DNA from: Longimicrobiaceae bacterium
GTDB lineage: Bacteria > Gemmatimonadota > Gemmatimonadetes > Longimicrobiales > Longimicrobiaceae
DNA: 32,613 nucleotides
Reading direction: 5' to 3'
Assembly: GCA_035696245.1 (NCBI GenBank)
Contig: DASRQW010000156.1
Location: forward strand, 1 to 32,613
Position numbers and translations under genes: made by a program. Of the stretch, positions 13,717-22,264 are shown piece by piece (position 1 is the first letter of the stretch; every line of letters begins with the position of its first letter). The notes below the pieces were generated by a model. That model did no database searches, was not told where the DNA came from, and worked only from the letters and a program-made list of their open reading frames with translations.

Positions 13717-16475
13717 TCCGCCCGGGCATCCGCAGGGCGTTCAGCCTGGGCGCCTGGCGCCGCGACCTGCGCGAGGAGGAGGTGGACGAGGAGATCCGCC
13801 TGCACCTGGAGTTGCGCGCGGAGCAGCTCGCGCGCCGGGGCATGCCCCCGGCACAGGCGCGCGCCGAGGCGGCCCGGCGCTTCGGACAGCCACACCAGGC
13901 GCGGGCCGAGCTGCTGCGCGCCGCCACGCGACGGGAGGCACGCATGCGGCTGCGGGACTGGTGGGACGGGCTTCGGCAGGACGTGCGGCACGCGGTGCGG
14001 GGGTTGCGGCGGGAGCCTGCCTTCGTTGCGTTCGTGGTGGCGACGCTGGCGCTGGGCATCGGCGCGAACGCGGCGATGTTCGGCGTGATCGACCGGCTGC
14101 TGCTGCGCGGGCCGGAGCACGTGCGCGACCCCGGCCGCGTGGTGCGCATCTACACCACCGTGCGCTACGACGGCATCGGCGAGCTGACCAGCGGCACGTC
14201 GGGCTACGTCACGCTGGCGCACCTTCGCGACCACGCCCACGCCTTCGAGGGCTTCGCCGGCTACTCGGCGCGCGACGCCACGCTGGGCCGCGGCCAGGGC
14301 TCGCGGCGGGTGCGCGTGACCAACGCGACGGCGAGCCTCTTCCCGCTGCTGGGCGTGAAGGCGCAGGTGGGCCGCTTCTTCGGGGAGGACGAGGATCGTG
14401 CTTCGGGCGGCGAGCACGTGGCCGTGCTGGGAGACGCAGTGTGGCGCGGCGCGTACGGCGCCGACCCGCGCGTGGTGGGCACGCAGGTGATGCTGGACGG
14501 CGAGCCGTATACCGTGGTGGGCGTGGCGCCGCCGGGCTTCACCGGGGTGAACCTGGAGCGCATGGACGCGTGGGTGCCGCTCAGCCTCTCGTCCGCCCGG
14601 GTGATGCCGGACTGGGCGACCACGTGGTTCGCGCAGTGGATGCACGTGGTCGGCCGCCTGCGCCCGGGCGTCACCCGCGAGCAGGCGGGCGCGGACGCGA
14701 CGGCGGCGTTCCGGCGCAGCTACGACGGCAAGAACAAGGAAGAGGCGGCCGGCTCCGTCTCGGCGGGCCCGCTGACGTTCGGCGACGACGCGAAGGAGGG
14801 GATGGAGGTCGTGGTCTCGCGCTGGCTGCTGGGCATGTCGCTCGTGGTCCTCCTGGTGGCCTGCTCGAACGTGGGCAACCTGCTGCTCGCCCGCGCCATG
14901 CGCCGCGAGCGCGAGGCTGCGGTGCGTGTGGCGCTGGGCATCGGCCGCGCGCGGCTGGTGCGGCTGCTGCTGCTGGAGAGCACGCTGCTGGCGCTGGCGG
15001 GCTGCGCGGCGGGCCTGGTGGTGGCGCACGCGGGCGGGCAGCTCGTGCGCCGCACGCTGCTGGGCGACGTGGAGTGGACCACGCCGCCGGTGAACGGGCG
15101 GGTGGCGGCGTTGAGCGTGGCGCTGGCGCTGCTGGTGGGGCTGGGCGTGGGCCTCGTTCCGGCGCTGCGCGCGTCCGGCGCGAACGTGGTCGGCTCGCTC
15201 AAGGCCGGCTCGCCGGAGGGCGGCGCCCGGCGGTCGCGGCTGCGCACCACGCTGGCGGCGGCGCAGGTGGCGCTCTCGGTGGTGCTGCTCATCGGCGCCG
15301 GGCTGTTCGTGCGCAGCCTGGGCCGGGTGAACGCGACGCCCATGGGCTTCGAGCCGGCGCGCGTGCTGGCGGCGTCGATGGAGTGGGTGCGCCAGCCTCC
15401 GCCCTCGGCCCACCAGGCGTCGGACCCGGCGCAGGGAGCGGCGGCGGACTCCGCGCGAAAGCTGGAGCGCCGGCGCCGCGACCGCGCGTACGACGACGCG
15501 CTCGACGCGGTGCGGAGGCTGCCGGGCGTGGCGGGCGCCAGCGTATCCATAGGCACGCCGTTCTACTCGTCGTTCGGGGTGGACCTCAAGGTGCCGGGGA
15601 TGGACTCCATCCCCTCGCTGGAGGGCGGCGGGCCGTACGTCGCGGCGGTCTCGCCGGACTTCTTCCGCACCATCGGCACGCGCGTCGTGCGCGGCCGCGG
15701 CTTCACGGCGGCGGACGGCGCGAACGGCGAGCGCGTGGCGGTGGTGAGCGCCACCATGGCGCGGCTGCTGTGGCCGGGACGCGACCCGCTGGGTAACTGC
15801 CTGCTGGTGGACGGTGCGCCGTGCTCGCGCGTGGTGGGCGTGGTGGAGGACGCGCACCGCTACGAGCTGAAGGAGAAGCCCGCCATGCAGTACTACCTGC
15901 CGCTGGGCCAGGAGAAGGGCATCGGCGGGCGGATGCTGCTGGTGCGCCTGGCCGACGCGTCGCCCGCGGGCGTGCTGGCGGCCACCGAGCGCGTGCGCCG
16001 CGAGTTGGAGCGGCGCAACCCGGACCTGGTGTACGTGGAGGTGAAGACGCTGCAGCAGTCGCTGGACCCGCAGGTGCGCCCGTGGAAGCTGGGCGCCACC
16101 ATGTTCACCGCGTTCGGCGCGCTGGCGCTGCTGGTGGCCGCCATCGGCCTGTTCAGCGTCACCGCGTACGGCGTGATCCAGCGCCGCCGCGAGCTGGGGG
16201 TGCGCGTTGCCCTGGGCGCCCAGTCCGGCGACATCCTGCGCCTGGTGCTGGGCGAAGGCGTGCGGACCGCGCTGGCGGGCACGCTGCTGGGCGCGGCCGT
16301 GGCGCTCGCGGGTGCGCGGCTGGTCACGCCGCTGCTCTTCGACACGTCGCCGCGCGACCCGGCGGTCTACGCCACGGTGGCCGCGGCGCTGCTCCTCGCC
16401 GCCGTGCTCGCCACCCTCGCCCCGTCGTGGCGCGCCTCCCGCACCGACCCCGCCCTCGCCCTCCGCGCCGACTGA
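13713..16475 (+). CDS. ADOP-type ABC transporter permease (two MacB/FtsX units)
   Basis: The GTG start at 13713 gives 920 residues. The N-terminal prefix domain (about 18-75, EEEVDEEIRLHLELRAEQLARRG) is typical of the acidobacterial duplicated orphan permease family. Then come a first transmembrane helix (about 102-128), a periplasmic MacB-type domain, and an FtsX module (about 365-500, with LLVACSNVGNLLLARAMRRE). The second unit repeats this: helix about 511-531, periplasmic domain, and C-terminal FtsX module (about 793-915, ending near ALAPSWRASRTDPALALRAD). No ATPase gene is adjacent, as usual for this family. Function is not established; antimicrobial peptide or macrolide export is a guess from MacB. 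The two-gene operon ends at the hairpin 16519-16554. Confidence 0.93.
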   Translation: MIRPGIRRAFSLGAWRRDLREEEVDEEIRLHLELRAEQLARRGMPPAQARAEAARRFGQPHQARAELLRAATRREARMRLRDWWDGLRQDVRHAVRGLRREPAFVAFVVATLALGIGANAAMFGVIDRLLLRGPEHVRDPGRVVRIYTTVRYDGIGELTSGTSGYVTLAHLRDHAHAFEGFAGYSARDATLGRGQGSRRVRVTNATASLFPLLGVKAQVGRFFGEDEDRASGGEHVAVLGDAVWRGAYGADPRVVGTQVMLDGEPYTVVGVAPPGFTGVNLERMDAWVPLSLSSARVMPDWATTWFAQWMHVVGRLRPGVTREQAGADATAAFRRSYDGKNKEEAAGSVSAGPLTFGDDAKEGMEVVVSRWLLGMSLVVLLVACSNVGNLLLARAMRREREAAVRVALGIGRARLVRLLLLESTLLALAGCAAGLVVAHAGGQLVRRTLLGDVEWTTPPVNGRVAALSVALALLVGLGVGLVPALRASGANVVGSLKAGSPEGGARRSRLRTTLAAAQVALSVVLLIGAGLFVRSLGRVNATPMGFEPARVLAASMEWVRQPPPSAHQASDPAQGAAADSARKLERRRRDRAYDDALDAVRRLPGVAGASVSIGTPFYSSFGVDLKVPGMDSIPSLEGGGPYVAAVSPDFFRTIGTRVVRGRGFTAADGANGERVAVVSATMARLLWPGRDPLGNCLLVDGAPCSRVVGVVEDAHRYELKEKPAMQYYLPLGQEKGIGGRMLLVRLADASPAGVLAATERVRRELERRNPDLVYVEVKTLQQSLDPQVRPWKLGATMFTAFGALALLVAAIGLFSVTAYGVIQRRRELGVRVALGAQSGDILRLVLGEGVRTALAGTLLGAAVALAGARLVTPLLFDTSPRDPAVYATVAAALLLAAVLATLAPSWRASRTDPALALRAD

Positions 16476-16518
16476 AGGAACGGAGGCTCATCGTCCGAGA
16501 ACACGCGGACGACGTAAG

Positions 16519-16554
16519 AACCGGGAGATGCGATCGCGTTCGCATCTCCCGGTT
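16519..16554 (+). terminator. Perfect 15-bp hairpin after the permease
   Basis: AACCGGGAGATGCGA (16519-16533) pairs with 16540-16554 across a 6-nt loop. It lies 43 bp after the stop. No U-tract follows, and the arms contain the GGGAGATG repeat octamer, so it is either a terminator built from the repeat or just the repeat. Confidence 0.6.
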
Positions 16555-16606
16555 CATTACGTTCAGGTGATGAACGGATGTCGCCGCTGCCGAGCCGGCG
16601 GGTCTC

Positions 16607-16689
16607 ACGCGGAGGCGCGGAGCCGCGGAGAACGGCGGAGAACACATCACCTTTCTTGCCGTTCTCCGCGCCCTCCGCGGCTCCGCGTG
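16607..16689. repeat. Long imperfect inverted repeat, intergenic
   Basis: The left arm from CACGCGGAGGCGCGGAGCCG (16607 on) and the right arm ending CGCGGCTCCGCGTG (to 16689) are complementary over nearly 30 bp with a few mismatches and an extra GGAGAAC unit on the left. It lies between the permease and the convergent HNH-like gene and may stop transcription from both sides. Confidence 0.55.
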
Positions 16690-16739
16690 CGCCTGCCGTT
16701 CGGGGACGGCGAGAAGGGACGGACGATGCGCATCGCCGC

Positions 16740-17609
16740 TCAGAACGGGGCGCCGCCGCCCGCCTGGTACCACTTCCGCGCGGTGCCCCACTTCTTCTTG
16801 TAGTTGCCTTCGCCGGAGTGGCCGCGGTTGCACGACGAGTGCGCGAAGACGCTGCCGCGCATGTTGTAGAGATAGCTCATCAGCGGCCCCGTAAGCTCGT
16901 CGGTGTCGTCCTCCGTCAGCCCTTCCTCCTTGATGTAGGCGTGGAGGCGCTCCTTCCACGGCGGCAGGTGGTCCATGTCCACGTCCTGCCCCTTCCCGAT
17001 GGCCAGACCGCAGATGTGGCACACGTACACGCCGTTCTTTTTGGGCGTGTCGACCTTCATGTAGTTCTTGGCGTCGGCCTTGAAGCCGAGCGACTTGCGC
17101 ACGTCCGACGAGAGGATGTCGTCCGGGTCCAGCGGGTCGGCGGCGTAGTCTGCCGGGTCCCAGTCCTCGTCGTCCTCGGCATCGTCCATCGCCTCATTGA
17201 GCGCGCCGATCTTGCGCAGGAAGTCTTCGACGTCGATCTCATCGTCGAAGCCCTCCTCCTGCTCCAGCTCCGACTCCAGCTCGCCGTCGCTCAGCTCCAG
17301 CTCCACGCCGTTGTCCGAAGCCCACTTCTTCACGTCGTCCACCGTGGCCTTGGACGCGCCGCTCATCGCCACGCGCTGCACGCGTCCGCCCGCGCCCGCG
17401 AGCAGCCCGCCCACCGCGCGGTTGCCCAGCGTGCGCTGAAGCCGGAGCACGTCACGCGGCGCGAGCGCGGCCCCGTGCGCACCCGCGTGCCGCAGCAGCG
17501 TTGCGCGGTGCGCCGCCGCCTGGGCCTGCACGGGCGCGGGCTCGCCTTGCGCGTGCTGCGGAGCGGCGCGCTTCTCCTCCGTCTGCACCTGCCTCGTGCG
17601 GTGCGTCAT
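16740..17609 (-). CDS. Toxin-like protein: LQRTLGN N-terminal motif plus HNH/treble-clef-like C-terminus
   Basis: The ATG at 17609 is preceded by GAGGA at suitable spacing and yields 289 residues. The N-terminus (1-55) is Ala/Gln-rich and disordered. Residues 57-70 are LQRTLGNRAVGGLL, a motif I know from the N-termini of DUF4157-type proteins linked to extracellular contractile injection systems and polymorphic toxins. A very acidic region follows (about 104-165). The C-terminus has a CxxC (CHIC, 197-200), DMDHLPPW (D213, H214), then HSSCNRGHSGEGN (257-269), consistent with a zinc-stabilised HNH nuclease fold. No DUF4157 HExxH is present, and no signal peptide. Immediately adjacent genes look unrelated and no obvious immunity gene is visible. 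Nuclease activity and injection-system loading are inferences. Confidence 0.75.
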   Translation of the reverse strand: MTHRTRQVQTEEKRAAPQHAQGEPAPVQAQAAAHRATLLRHAGAHGAALAPRDVLRLQRTLGNRAVGGLLAGAGGRVQRVAMSGASKATVDDVKKWASDNGVELELSDGELESELEQEEGFDDEIDVEDFLRKIGALNEAMDDAEDDEDWDPADYAADPLDPDDILSSDVRKSLGFKADAKNYMKVDTPKKNGVYVCHICGLAIGKGQDVDMDHLPPWKERLHAYIKEEGLTEDDTDELTGPLMSYLYNMRGSVFAHSSCNRGHSGEGNYKKKWGTARKWYQAGGGAPF

Positions 17610-17940
17610 GCGTGGATGTCCTCGGCTGGCTGGCGGAGCGGATGGATCGACGAGAGGAGACCAGAGCCGTCGTCCGAGGCCGTCCGCGGGGAGCGATGCG
17701 GGCGCCGGTCCGGACGAGCCGTGGCACATCATCATACGGTAGATGTGGCGCCTGCATCCAGGCCCCCGATCTTCATCCGCCGTTCGCCGTGCCGGATCGA
17801 GGCGGAACGGGAGGTAATCGGCGGGAGAGTGCATCGGCCGGTCGGCGGCGGCGGGCGGTGCGGGCGGATGAGCGGCACCGGGCGTGCAGGGTGTGCGCGG
17901 CTTCGCATCTTCCGTATCCCCGTGCCCGGCAACACCCAAG
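17610..17940. other. Divergent intergenic region, HNH-like gene and aminotransferase
   Basis: 331 bp that must hold both promoters; no strong -35/-10 pair seen. It contains CGGTAGATG (17737-17745) running into GATGTGGCGCCTGC, a 14-mer that recurs at 32116-32129 in the helicase 5' end. Confidence 0.4.
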
Positions 17941-19218
17941 ATGGAACGCAGACGCATCTCCATAGCACCGCCCGTCATCCCCGGCTTCCGCGCCGTGCCG
18001 TTCACCGGCGTGATCTACGTGATGAGCGAGGCGCAGCGGCTGGGCTACTCGTACGGCAACCCGGAGTGGTGCAACCTGGGCCAGGGCATGCCCGAGACGG
18101 GCGAGCTGCCGGGCGCGCCGCCGCGGAAGTGCACCGTGGAGATCACGCCGGCGGACCAGGAGTACGCGCCGGTGGCCGGCATCCCCGAGCTGCGCACGGC
18201 GGTGGCGGATCTGTACAACCAGCTCTACCGCCAGGGCATGTCGTCGCAGTACACGGCCGACAACGTGTGCATCTGCGGCGGCGGACGGCTGAGCCTGGCG
18301 CGCACCGTGGCTGCGCTGGGCGAGATCAACCTGGGGCACTTCCTGCCGGACTACACGGCGTACGAGGAGCTGCTGGACATCTTCCGGCTCTTCACCTCCA
18401 TCCCCATCCTGCTGGACGGCGACGAGGGCTACGCCTTCGACAGCCGCGCGCTGGCGCGGGAGATCACGGGCCGCGGGCTCTCGGCCGTGCTGCTGTCCAA
18501 CCCGTCGAACCCCACGGGCAAGACCATCCAGGGCAAGGAGCTGGCGCGGTGGGTGGCCCTGGCGCGCAAGCTCCAGTGCACGCTGCTCTTCGACGAGTTC
18601 TACTCGCACTACGTGTGGGGCGGCGACGAGCCCGACGGGCTGGTGTCGGCCGCGCGCTACGTGAAGGACGTGGACCGCGACCCGGTGCTGCTGCTGGACG
18701 GCTTCACCAAGAACTGGCGCTACCCCGGGTGGCGGTGCACGTGGGTGGTGGGCCCGCGCTCGGTGATCGAGGGCGTGAGCAGCACGGGCTCGTTCCTGGA
18801 CGGCGGCGGCAACCGCCCGCTCCAGCGCGCCGCCGTGCCGCTCCTGGAGATCGAAGCGGTGCTCGCCGAGACGGCCGCCATCCGCGAGACGTTCGGCCGC
18901 AAGCGCGGCGTGCTGCTGGAGGCGCTGCGCGAGGCCGGCATGCGGTTCGACGTGGAGCCCGAGGGCACCTTCTACGTGTGGGCCGACCTGTCGCGGCTCC
19001 CCGCGCCGCTCAACGACGGCATGGGGTTCTTCCGCGCGGCGCTGGAGGAGAAGGTGATCTGCGTGCCGGGCGAGTTCTTCGACATCAACCCCGGCAAGCG
19101 CCGCAGCGGCCGCCCCTCGCGCTTCCGCCAGTACGCCCGCTTCTCCTTCGGCCCCGAGGAGTCGCAGGTCGCGGAAGGCGCCCGCCGCATCGTGGAGATG
19201 GTCCGCCGCGCGGGGTGA
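17941..19218 (+). CDS. PLP-dependent aminotransferase, class I/II (fold type I)
   Basis: The ATG at 17941 gives 425 residues. Fold-type-I signatures are clear: NLGQGMPE (45-52), YAPVAGIPELRTAVADLY (75-92, substrate/cofactor region), LLSNPSNPTGK (184-194), LLFDEFYSHYVW (215-226, with the PLP-nitrogen Asp D218), and the Schiff-base Lys in DGFTKNWRYPGWR (K257). The C-terminus has EGTFYVWADLSRLP and FRQYARFSFG with the carboxylate-binding Arg. Length is usual for the aspartate-aminotransferase superfamily. It transfers amino groups between an amino acid and a 2-oxoacid; the true substrate is unknown. Longer in-frame starts exist but add no recognisable sequence. The gene appears monocistronic. 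Confidence 0.92.
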   Translation: MERRRISIAPPVIPGFRAVPFTGVIYVMSEAQRLGYSYGNPEWCNLGQGMPETGELPGAPPRKCTVEITPADQEYAPVAGIPELRTAVADLYNQLYRQGMSSQYTADNVCICGGGRLSLARTVAALGEINLGHFLPDYTAYEELLDIFRLFTSIPILLDGDEGYAFDSRALAREITGRGLSAVLLSNPSNPTGKTIQGKELARWVALARKLQCTLLFDEFYSHYVWGGDEPDGLVSAARYVKDVDRDPVLLLDGFTKNWRYPGWRCTWVVGPRSVIEGVSSTGSFLDGGGNRPLQRAAVPLLEIEAVLAETAAIRETFGRKRGVLLEALREAGMRFDVEPEGTFYVWADLSRLPAPLNDGMGFFRAALEEKVICVPGEFFDINPGKRRSGRPSRFRQYARFSFGPEESQVAEGARRIVEMVRRAG

Positions 19219-19261
19219 GGATGAGCTGAAGCCCGTCGCCGCGCCCTGGCACATCGCCCGT

Positions 19262-19350
19262 GACGATCTCACCACTCGCGACGATCTCACCACCTGCGAC
19301 GATCTCACCACCTGCGGCGATCTCATCACCTGCGGCGATCTCATCACCTG
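19262..19350. repeat. Tandem array, 5 x 18 bp
   Basis: The unit GCGACGATCTCACCACCT recurs with exact 18-bp period; GATCTC begins at 19265, 19283, 19301, 19319 and 19337. The first three units have ...CTCACCAC and the last two ...CTCATCAC, with GCGGCG replacing GCGACG. It lies 44 bp after the aminotransferase stop. Confidence 0.9.
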
Positions 19351-20019
19351 TAGGGGCTGCGATTCATCGCGCCCGAATGCCTCCGAATGCGGAGATGCTC
19401 GGGCGACGAGCGAAGCCCCGAGGTCGCGCGCTGCCGGACGGGTGAATCGTCCACTTCCGACCACGGTTTCTCAAGCGCCGACCTACGCTGGCGCCTGAAC
19501 CCGCCCGTGGGCAGACCTTCTTCCGTTTCACGCCTCGGACCTGCTCGAACCCCCTTTCCGCGCCGCCATCCCGAATCGAACAAAGTCGGGGTCATCGGCC
19601 AGCCACCCGCGACCACGACCGGCAGAAGGCTCTCCCGTAGGATCTACGTCGCGGCGTTACCTGCCGCAGACGTTTCGCGTGGTCGTCCATCCCTCCATCT
19701 CTCCGACAAACCTCCGCCGCGTCCGGCGACTGTGGGCGTCGCACGCACAGGAGGCGGATGACGTGTGCTGCGGTCGGGCACGTTCTTGCGCAGAGGCTTG
19801 GAGCCGGCAAGTAAACAGAAGACGTGCCTTCGCGGGTGCAATCATCTACATTGGTAACACAACTCCGCCCTCCCAGAGAGCGTGTTACCCCCAACGAGCA
19901 GCGGAACCGGTGAAGGCGGATCGGATCGCGTCGCCTCGCCGGCCGCTGATCGAGCTGCGGGATGGACGCGCGGGAAGGACGAAGGGCCAGGTCTTTTCTC
20001 CACACCAGAAGCCATAGGC
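19351..20019. other. Long gene-poor region upstream of the response regulator
   Basis: About 670 bp with lower GC than the genes and no frame with family signatures on either strand. It contains an inverted repeat, GGTAACAC (19853-19860) and GTGTTACC (19882-19889), within TTGG...CCAA context 131 bp before the regulator start, which may be an operator. Nothing else recognised. Confidence 0.45.
19853..19889. promoter_or_regulatory. Inverted repeat GGTAACAC/GTGTTACC, possible operator
   Basis: Perfect 8-bp arms with 21 nt between. It lies upstream of the LuxR-type regulator in otherwise unstructured DNA. No U-tract, so not a terminator. Function unproven. Confidence 0.35.
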
Positions 20020-20661
20020 ATGATCTCGGTAGCACTCATCGAAGACAACCGTCTCGTCCGCGAGGGGCTGGCGGCGATGCTGGAGCGCACGGAGGATTTC
20101 TCGGTCGTCGCGGTCGCATCCGGCGCCGAGCCGGCGCGGCTGAAGGAGGCCAACCCCGAGGTGATCCTCCTCGACGTGGGCCTGTGGGACGACGACAGCC
20201 TTCGCCTGGCGCAGACGCTGAAGGAGGAGTACCCGCAGTCGCGGGTGATCATCATGGACCTGCTGCCGGTGCACGAGGACATCATCGAGTTCGTGAACGC
20301 GGGCGTCTCGGGGTTCATCCTGAAGGACGCCACCTTCGACGACCTGGTGAGCACCATCCGCTCCGTGGTCGACGGCGCCCACGTGCTGCCGCCGGAGATG
20401 ACGTCGTCGCTGTTCTCGCAGATCGCGCGCGAGGCGGTGGGGCGCACGGGGGCACGCGCGCTGGAGGCGGTGCGCCTGACGCCCCGCGAGCGCGAGGTCA
20501 TCGACCTCATCTCCGAAGGGCTGAGCAACAAGGAGATCGCGGCGCGCCTGGGCGTGGCCAGCCACACTGTGAAGAGCCACGTACGCAACGTGATGGAGAA
20601 GCTGGCCCTGCACACGCGCCTACAGATCGCCGCCTTCGCCAACAAGAGCGCCGCTTCCTGA
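20020..20661 (+). CDS. NarL/LuxR-family response regulator with atypical receiver
   Basis: The ATG at 20020 gives 213 residues. The receiver domain (about 1-120) has the acidic pair E8/D9 (ALIEDN), phospho-acceptor D52 (ILLDVGL) and the conserved Lys K102 (FILKDAT). The switch Thr/Ser after beta-4 is replaced by Asp (IIMDLLP, D80), so the phosphorylation switch may work differently. The C-terminal GerE-type helix-turn-helix is complete: LTPREREVIDLISEGLSNKE (from about residue 152) and VASHTVKSHVRNVMEKL. No kinase gene is adjacent; the hybrid kinase at 28275 is 8 kb away and has its own receiver. The regulated genes are unknown. A longer in-frame start was rejected because the receiver begins right at this Met. 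Confidence 0.93.
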   Translation: MISVALIEDNRLVREGLAAMLERTEDFSVVAVASGAEPARLKEANPEVILLDVGLWDDDSLRLAQTLKEEYPQSRVIIMDLLPVHEDIIEFVNAGVSGFILKDATFDDLVSTIRSVVDGAHVLPPEMTSSLFSQIAREAVGRTGARALEAVRLTPREREVIDLISEGLSNKEIAARLGVASHTVKSHVRNVMEKLALHTRLQIAAFANKSAAS

Positions 20662-21043
20662 ACCGGGACGGGGCGCCGTGACGCGGGTTGGGGTGAACCT
20701 CGGGCGAGCATCGCGGCCCCTGCCGAACCGCGGTTGGACAAGCGCCCAGGCCCTCGCTGGACGCCGATGCGCGCGGTGATTCGGGATCGGCAGTCGGCCC
20801 GGGAGCCGCACCTCGTCCCTTGCGCGGAGATGGCGAGGTGTCGAAGCCCCGGTGCGCGTCGTCATCGCCCCTCACCGGCAGACCCTCGGTTCCCCACCGT
20901 TCCTCATCTCCCGATCCCGGTGTGGGCGATGCCGAACGATGGATGCCTCTCCGCCTGCGCACGAGGATAAGGAACGGCGCGCCCTGTCGATCAGCAGTGA
21001 CCGGGTGGGAAGAGGCAAAGGTTTCGGGGATGAAATGCGGACA
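20662..21043. other. Intergenic region, convergent gap
   Basis: About 380 bp between the response regulator and the OmpA-like gene. One CATCTCCCG octamer (20905-20913) is present. I see no gene. Confidence 0.4.
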
Positions 21044-21069
21044 CGGGAGCCGGACGAATCCGGCTCCCG
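21044..21069. terminator. Terminator-like hairpin after the OmpA-like gene
   Basis: CGGGAGCCGGA (21044-21054) and TCCGGCTCCCG (21059-21069) form a perfect 11-bp stem with a CGAA loop, 31 bp beyond the minus-strand stop. No strong U-tract on either side. Confidence 0.65.
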
Positions 21070-21099
21070 CGTCTATTTGCACCGCCTACCGCCGCCGCG

Positions 21100-22161
21100 T
21101 CACGGGATGCGGCGGAGCTGCACGCGGCGGTTCTGCGCGCGGCCTTCCACGGTCGCGTTGGACGCCACCGGACGCTCCAGCCCGAAGCCCTGGGCCGTGA
21201 GGATGGCGGGATCCACGCCGCGGCTCACGAGGTAGTCGACCACCGACTGCGCCCGCGCCTGCGACAGCGTGCGGTTTGCGGCCGCGGTGCCCACGGCGTC
21301 CGTGTGGCCTTCCACCTGCCAGCGCGACCCCGGCGTGGCCTTGATCGCCGCCGCGGCCGAGTCCAGCACCGTGCGCGAAGCGGGCAGCAGCTCGGCCCGG
21401 TTGGTACGGAACTGCACGCGCAGCAGCACCTGGTCGCCGGCGTGGTCCGTCGTGCGCCACACTGTGTCGGTGCGCACGACGCGGACGGTGTCCACCCGCA
21501 CCGAGTACACGGTCTCCACGCGCGGAGGCGGCGGCGGCGCCATCACGACGCGGGGGGCGTGGCCGCCGACGAAGTACGAGAACCCGAGCTGCGCCAGCGG
21601 GCTGAACGTGGTCTCCTTGCGCATGGGCACCTCGTGGTACCCGGCGAACTGTACGCGGCCCTCGGCGCGCAAGGCGAAGCTCTCGCTCAGCATCTGCCGG
21701 ATGCCCAGGCCCGCGGTGGCGCCCCACACCGAGTGCGTGACCCGGTCGTTCTCGCCGTTGATGCGGGTCAGCTCGGTCCCGATCAGCAGGAACGGGCTGG
21801 TCCGCGCGTTCAGGTCGCCGGTGAGGGTGAGCGCCGCGGCGGGGTTCAGATACGTCACCCCGGCGCCGCGGGCGCCGCCGGCGCTAACGCTGATGCCCAC
21901 GTGACGGCTGATGTTGTAGCCCACGCGCGCCACGACCGTGGGCGTGGCGCGAGACGGGACCGCCCGGTCCGCGAAGCGGCTTTCGGGCGCGCCGCTGCCC
22001 AGGAAGTCGCGCAGGGCGGTGTCGTTGAACAGCGCCCCGCCGCCCAGGCTGAACTCCCAGCTTCCCTCGCGGTGGGGCCCGTCCGGCAGATCCTGCGCGG
22101 CGGCCAGGCCCGGCATGCACACGGCCAGCGCCACGGCCGCGCTTACGATTCGGTTACGCAC
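21100..22161 (-). CDS. OmpA-family outer membrane protein
   Basis: The GTG at 22161 follows AAGAGAG and gives 353 residues beginning with a signal peptide (VRNRIVSAAVALAVCMPGLA, cleavage after AAAQ, about 23). Residues about 30-215 look like an outer membrane beta-barrel (alternating strands, ending in LGFSYFVGG). A proline hinge (PPPPPR) and a Val/Thr-rich linker (VYSVRVDTVRVVRTDTVW) lead to an OmpA/MotB peptidoglycan-binding domain (about 240-353) with VQFRTNRAELLPAS, the core VEGHTDAVGTAAANRTLSQARA and the terminal NRRVQL. The barrel sits in the outer membrane while the C-terminal domain holds the cell wall. It lies 103 bp downstream of the Ig/DUF3494 lipoprotein on the same strand and may be co-transcribed. 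Confidence 0.93.
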   Translation of the reverse strand: MRNRIVSAAVALAVCMPGLAAAQDLPDGPHREGSWEFSLGGGALFNDTALRDFLGSGAPESRFADRAVPSRATPTVVARVGYNISRHVGISVSAGGARGAGVTYLNPAAALTLTGDLNARTSPFLLIGTELTRINGENDRVTHSVWGATAGLGIRQMLSESFALRAEGRVQFAGYHEVPMRKETTFSPLAQLGFSYFVGGHAPRVVMAPPPPPRVETVYSVRVDTVRVVRTDTVWRTTDHAGDQVLLRVQFRTNRAELLPASRTVLDSAAAAIKATPGSRWQVEGHTDAVGTAAANRTLSQARAQSVVDYLVSRGVDPAILTAQGFGLERPVASNATVEGRAQNRRVQLRRIP

Positions 22162-22264
22162 GGAGAACTCTCTTTTCTGTATGTGAAGGCAAGGCTTCCG
22201 GCGGGGCGAGGGAGGAGGAGCCGCGTGGCCCCGCCCCCCTCCGCACCCCACCTTTCGCCGCTCG

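Noticed and set aside
13668-15857. 729-codon minus-strand open frame opposite the permease
   Set aside because: No motifs, extreme His/Arg content; antisense shadow of a clear ADOP permease.
19262-19350. CRISPR array
   Set aside because: Repeats are contiguous 18-bp units without spacers and no cas genes are near.
17773-19464. 563-codon minus-strand open frame opposite the aminotransferase
   Set aside because: Shadow; the plus strand holds all PLP signatures. The minus frame merely translates the 18-bp repeats as Q-V-M-R-S-P-like units.
19592-20035. 147-codon minus-strand open frame in the gene-poor region
   Set aside because: Cys/Arg/Ser-rich without hydrophobic core pattern or ribosome binding site; no recognisable family.
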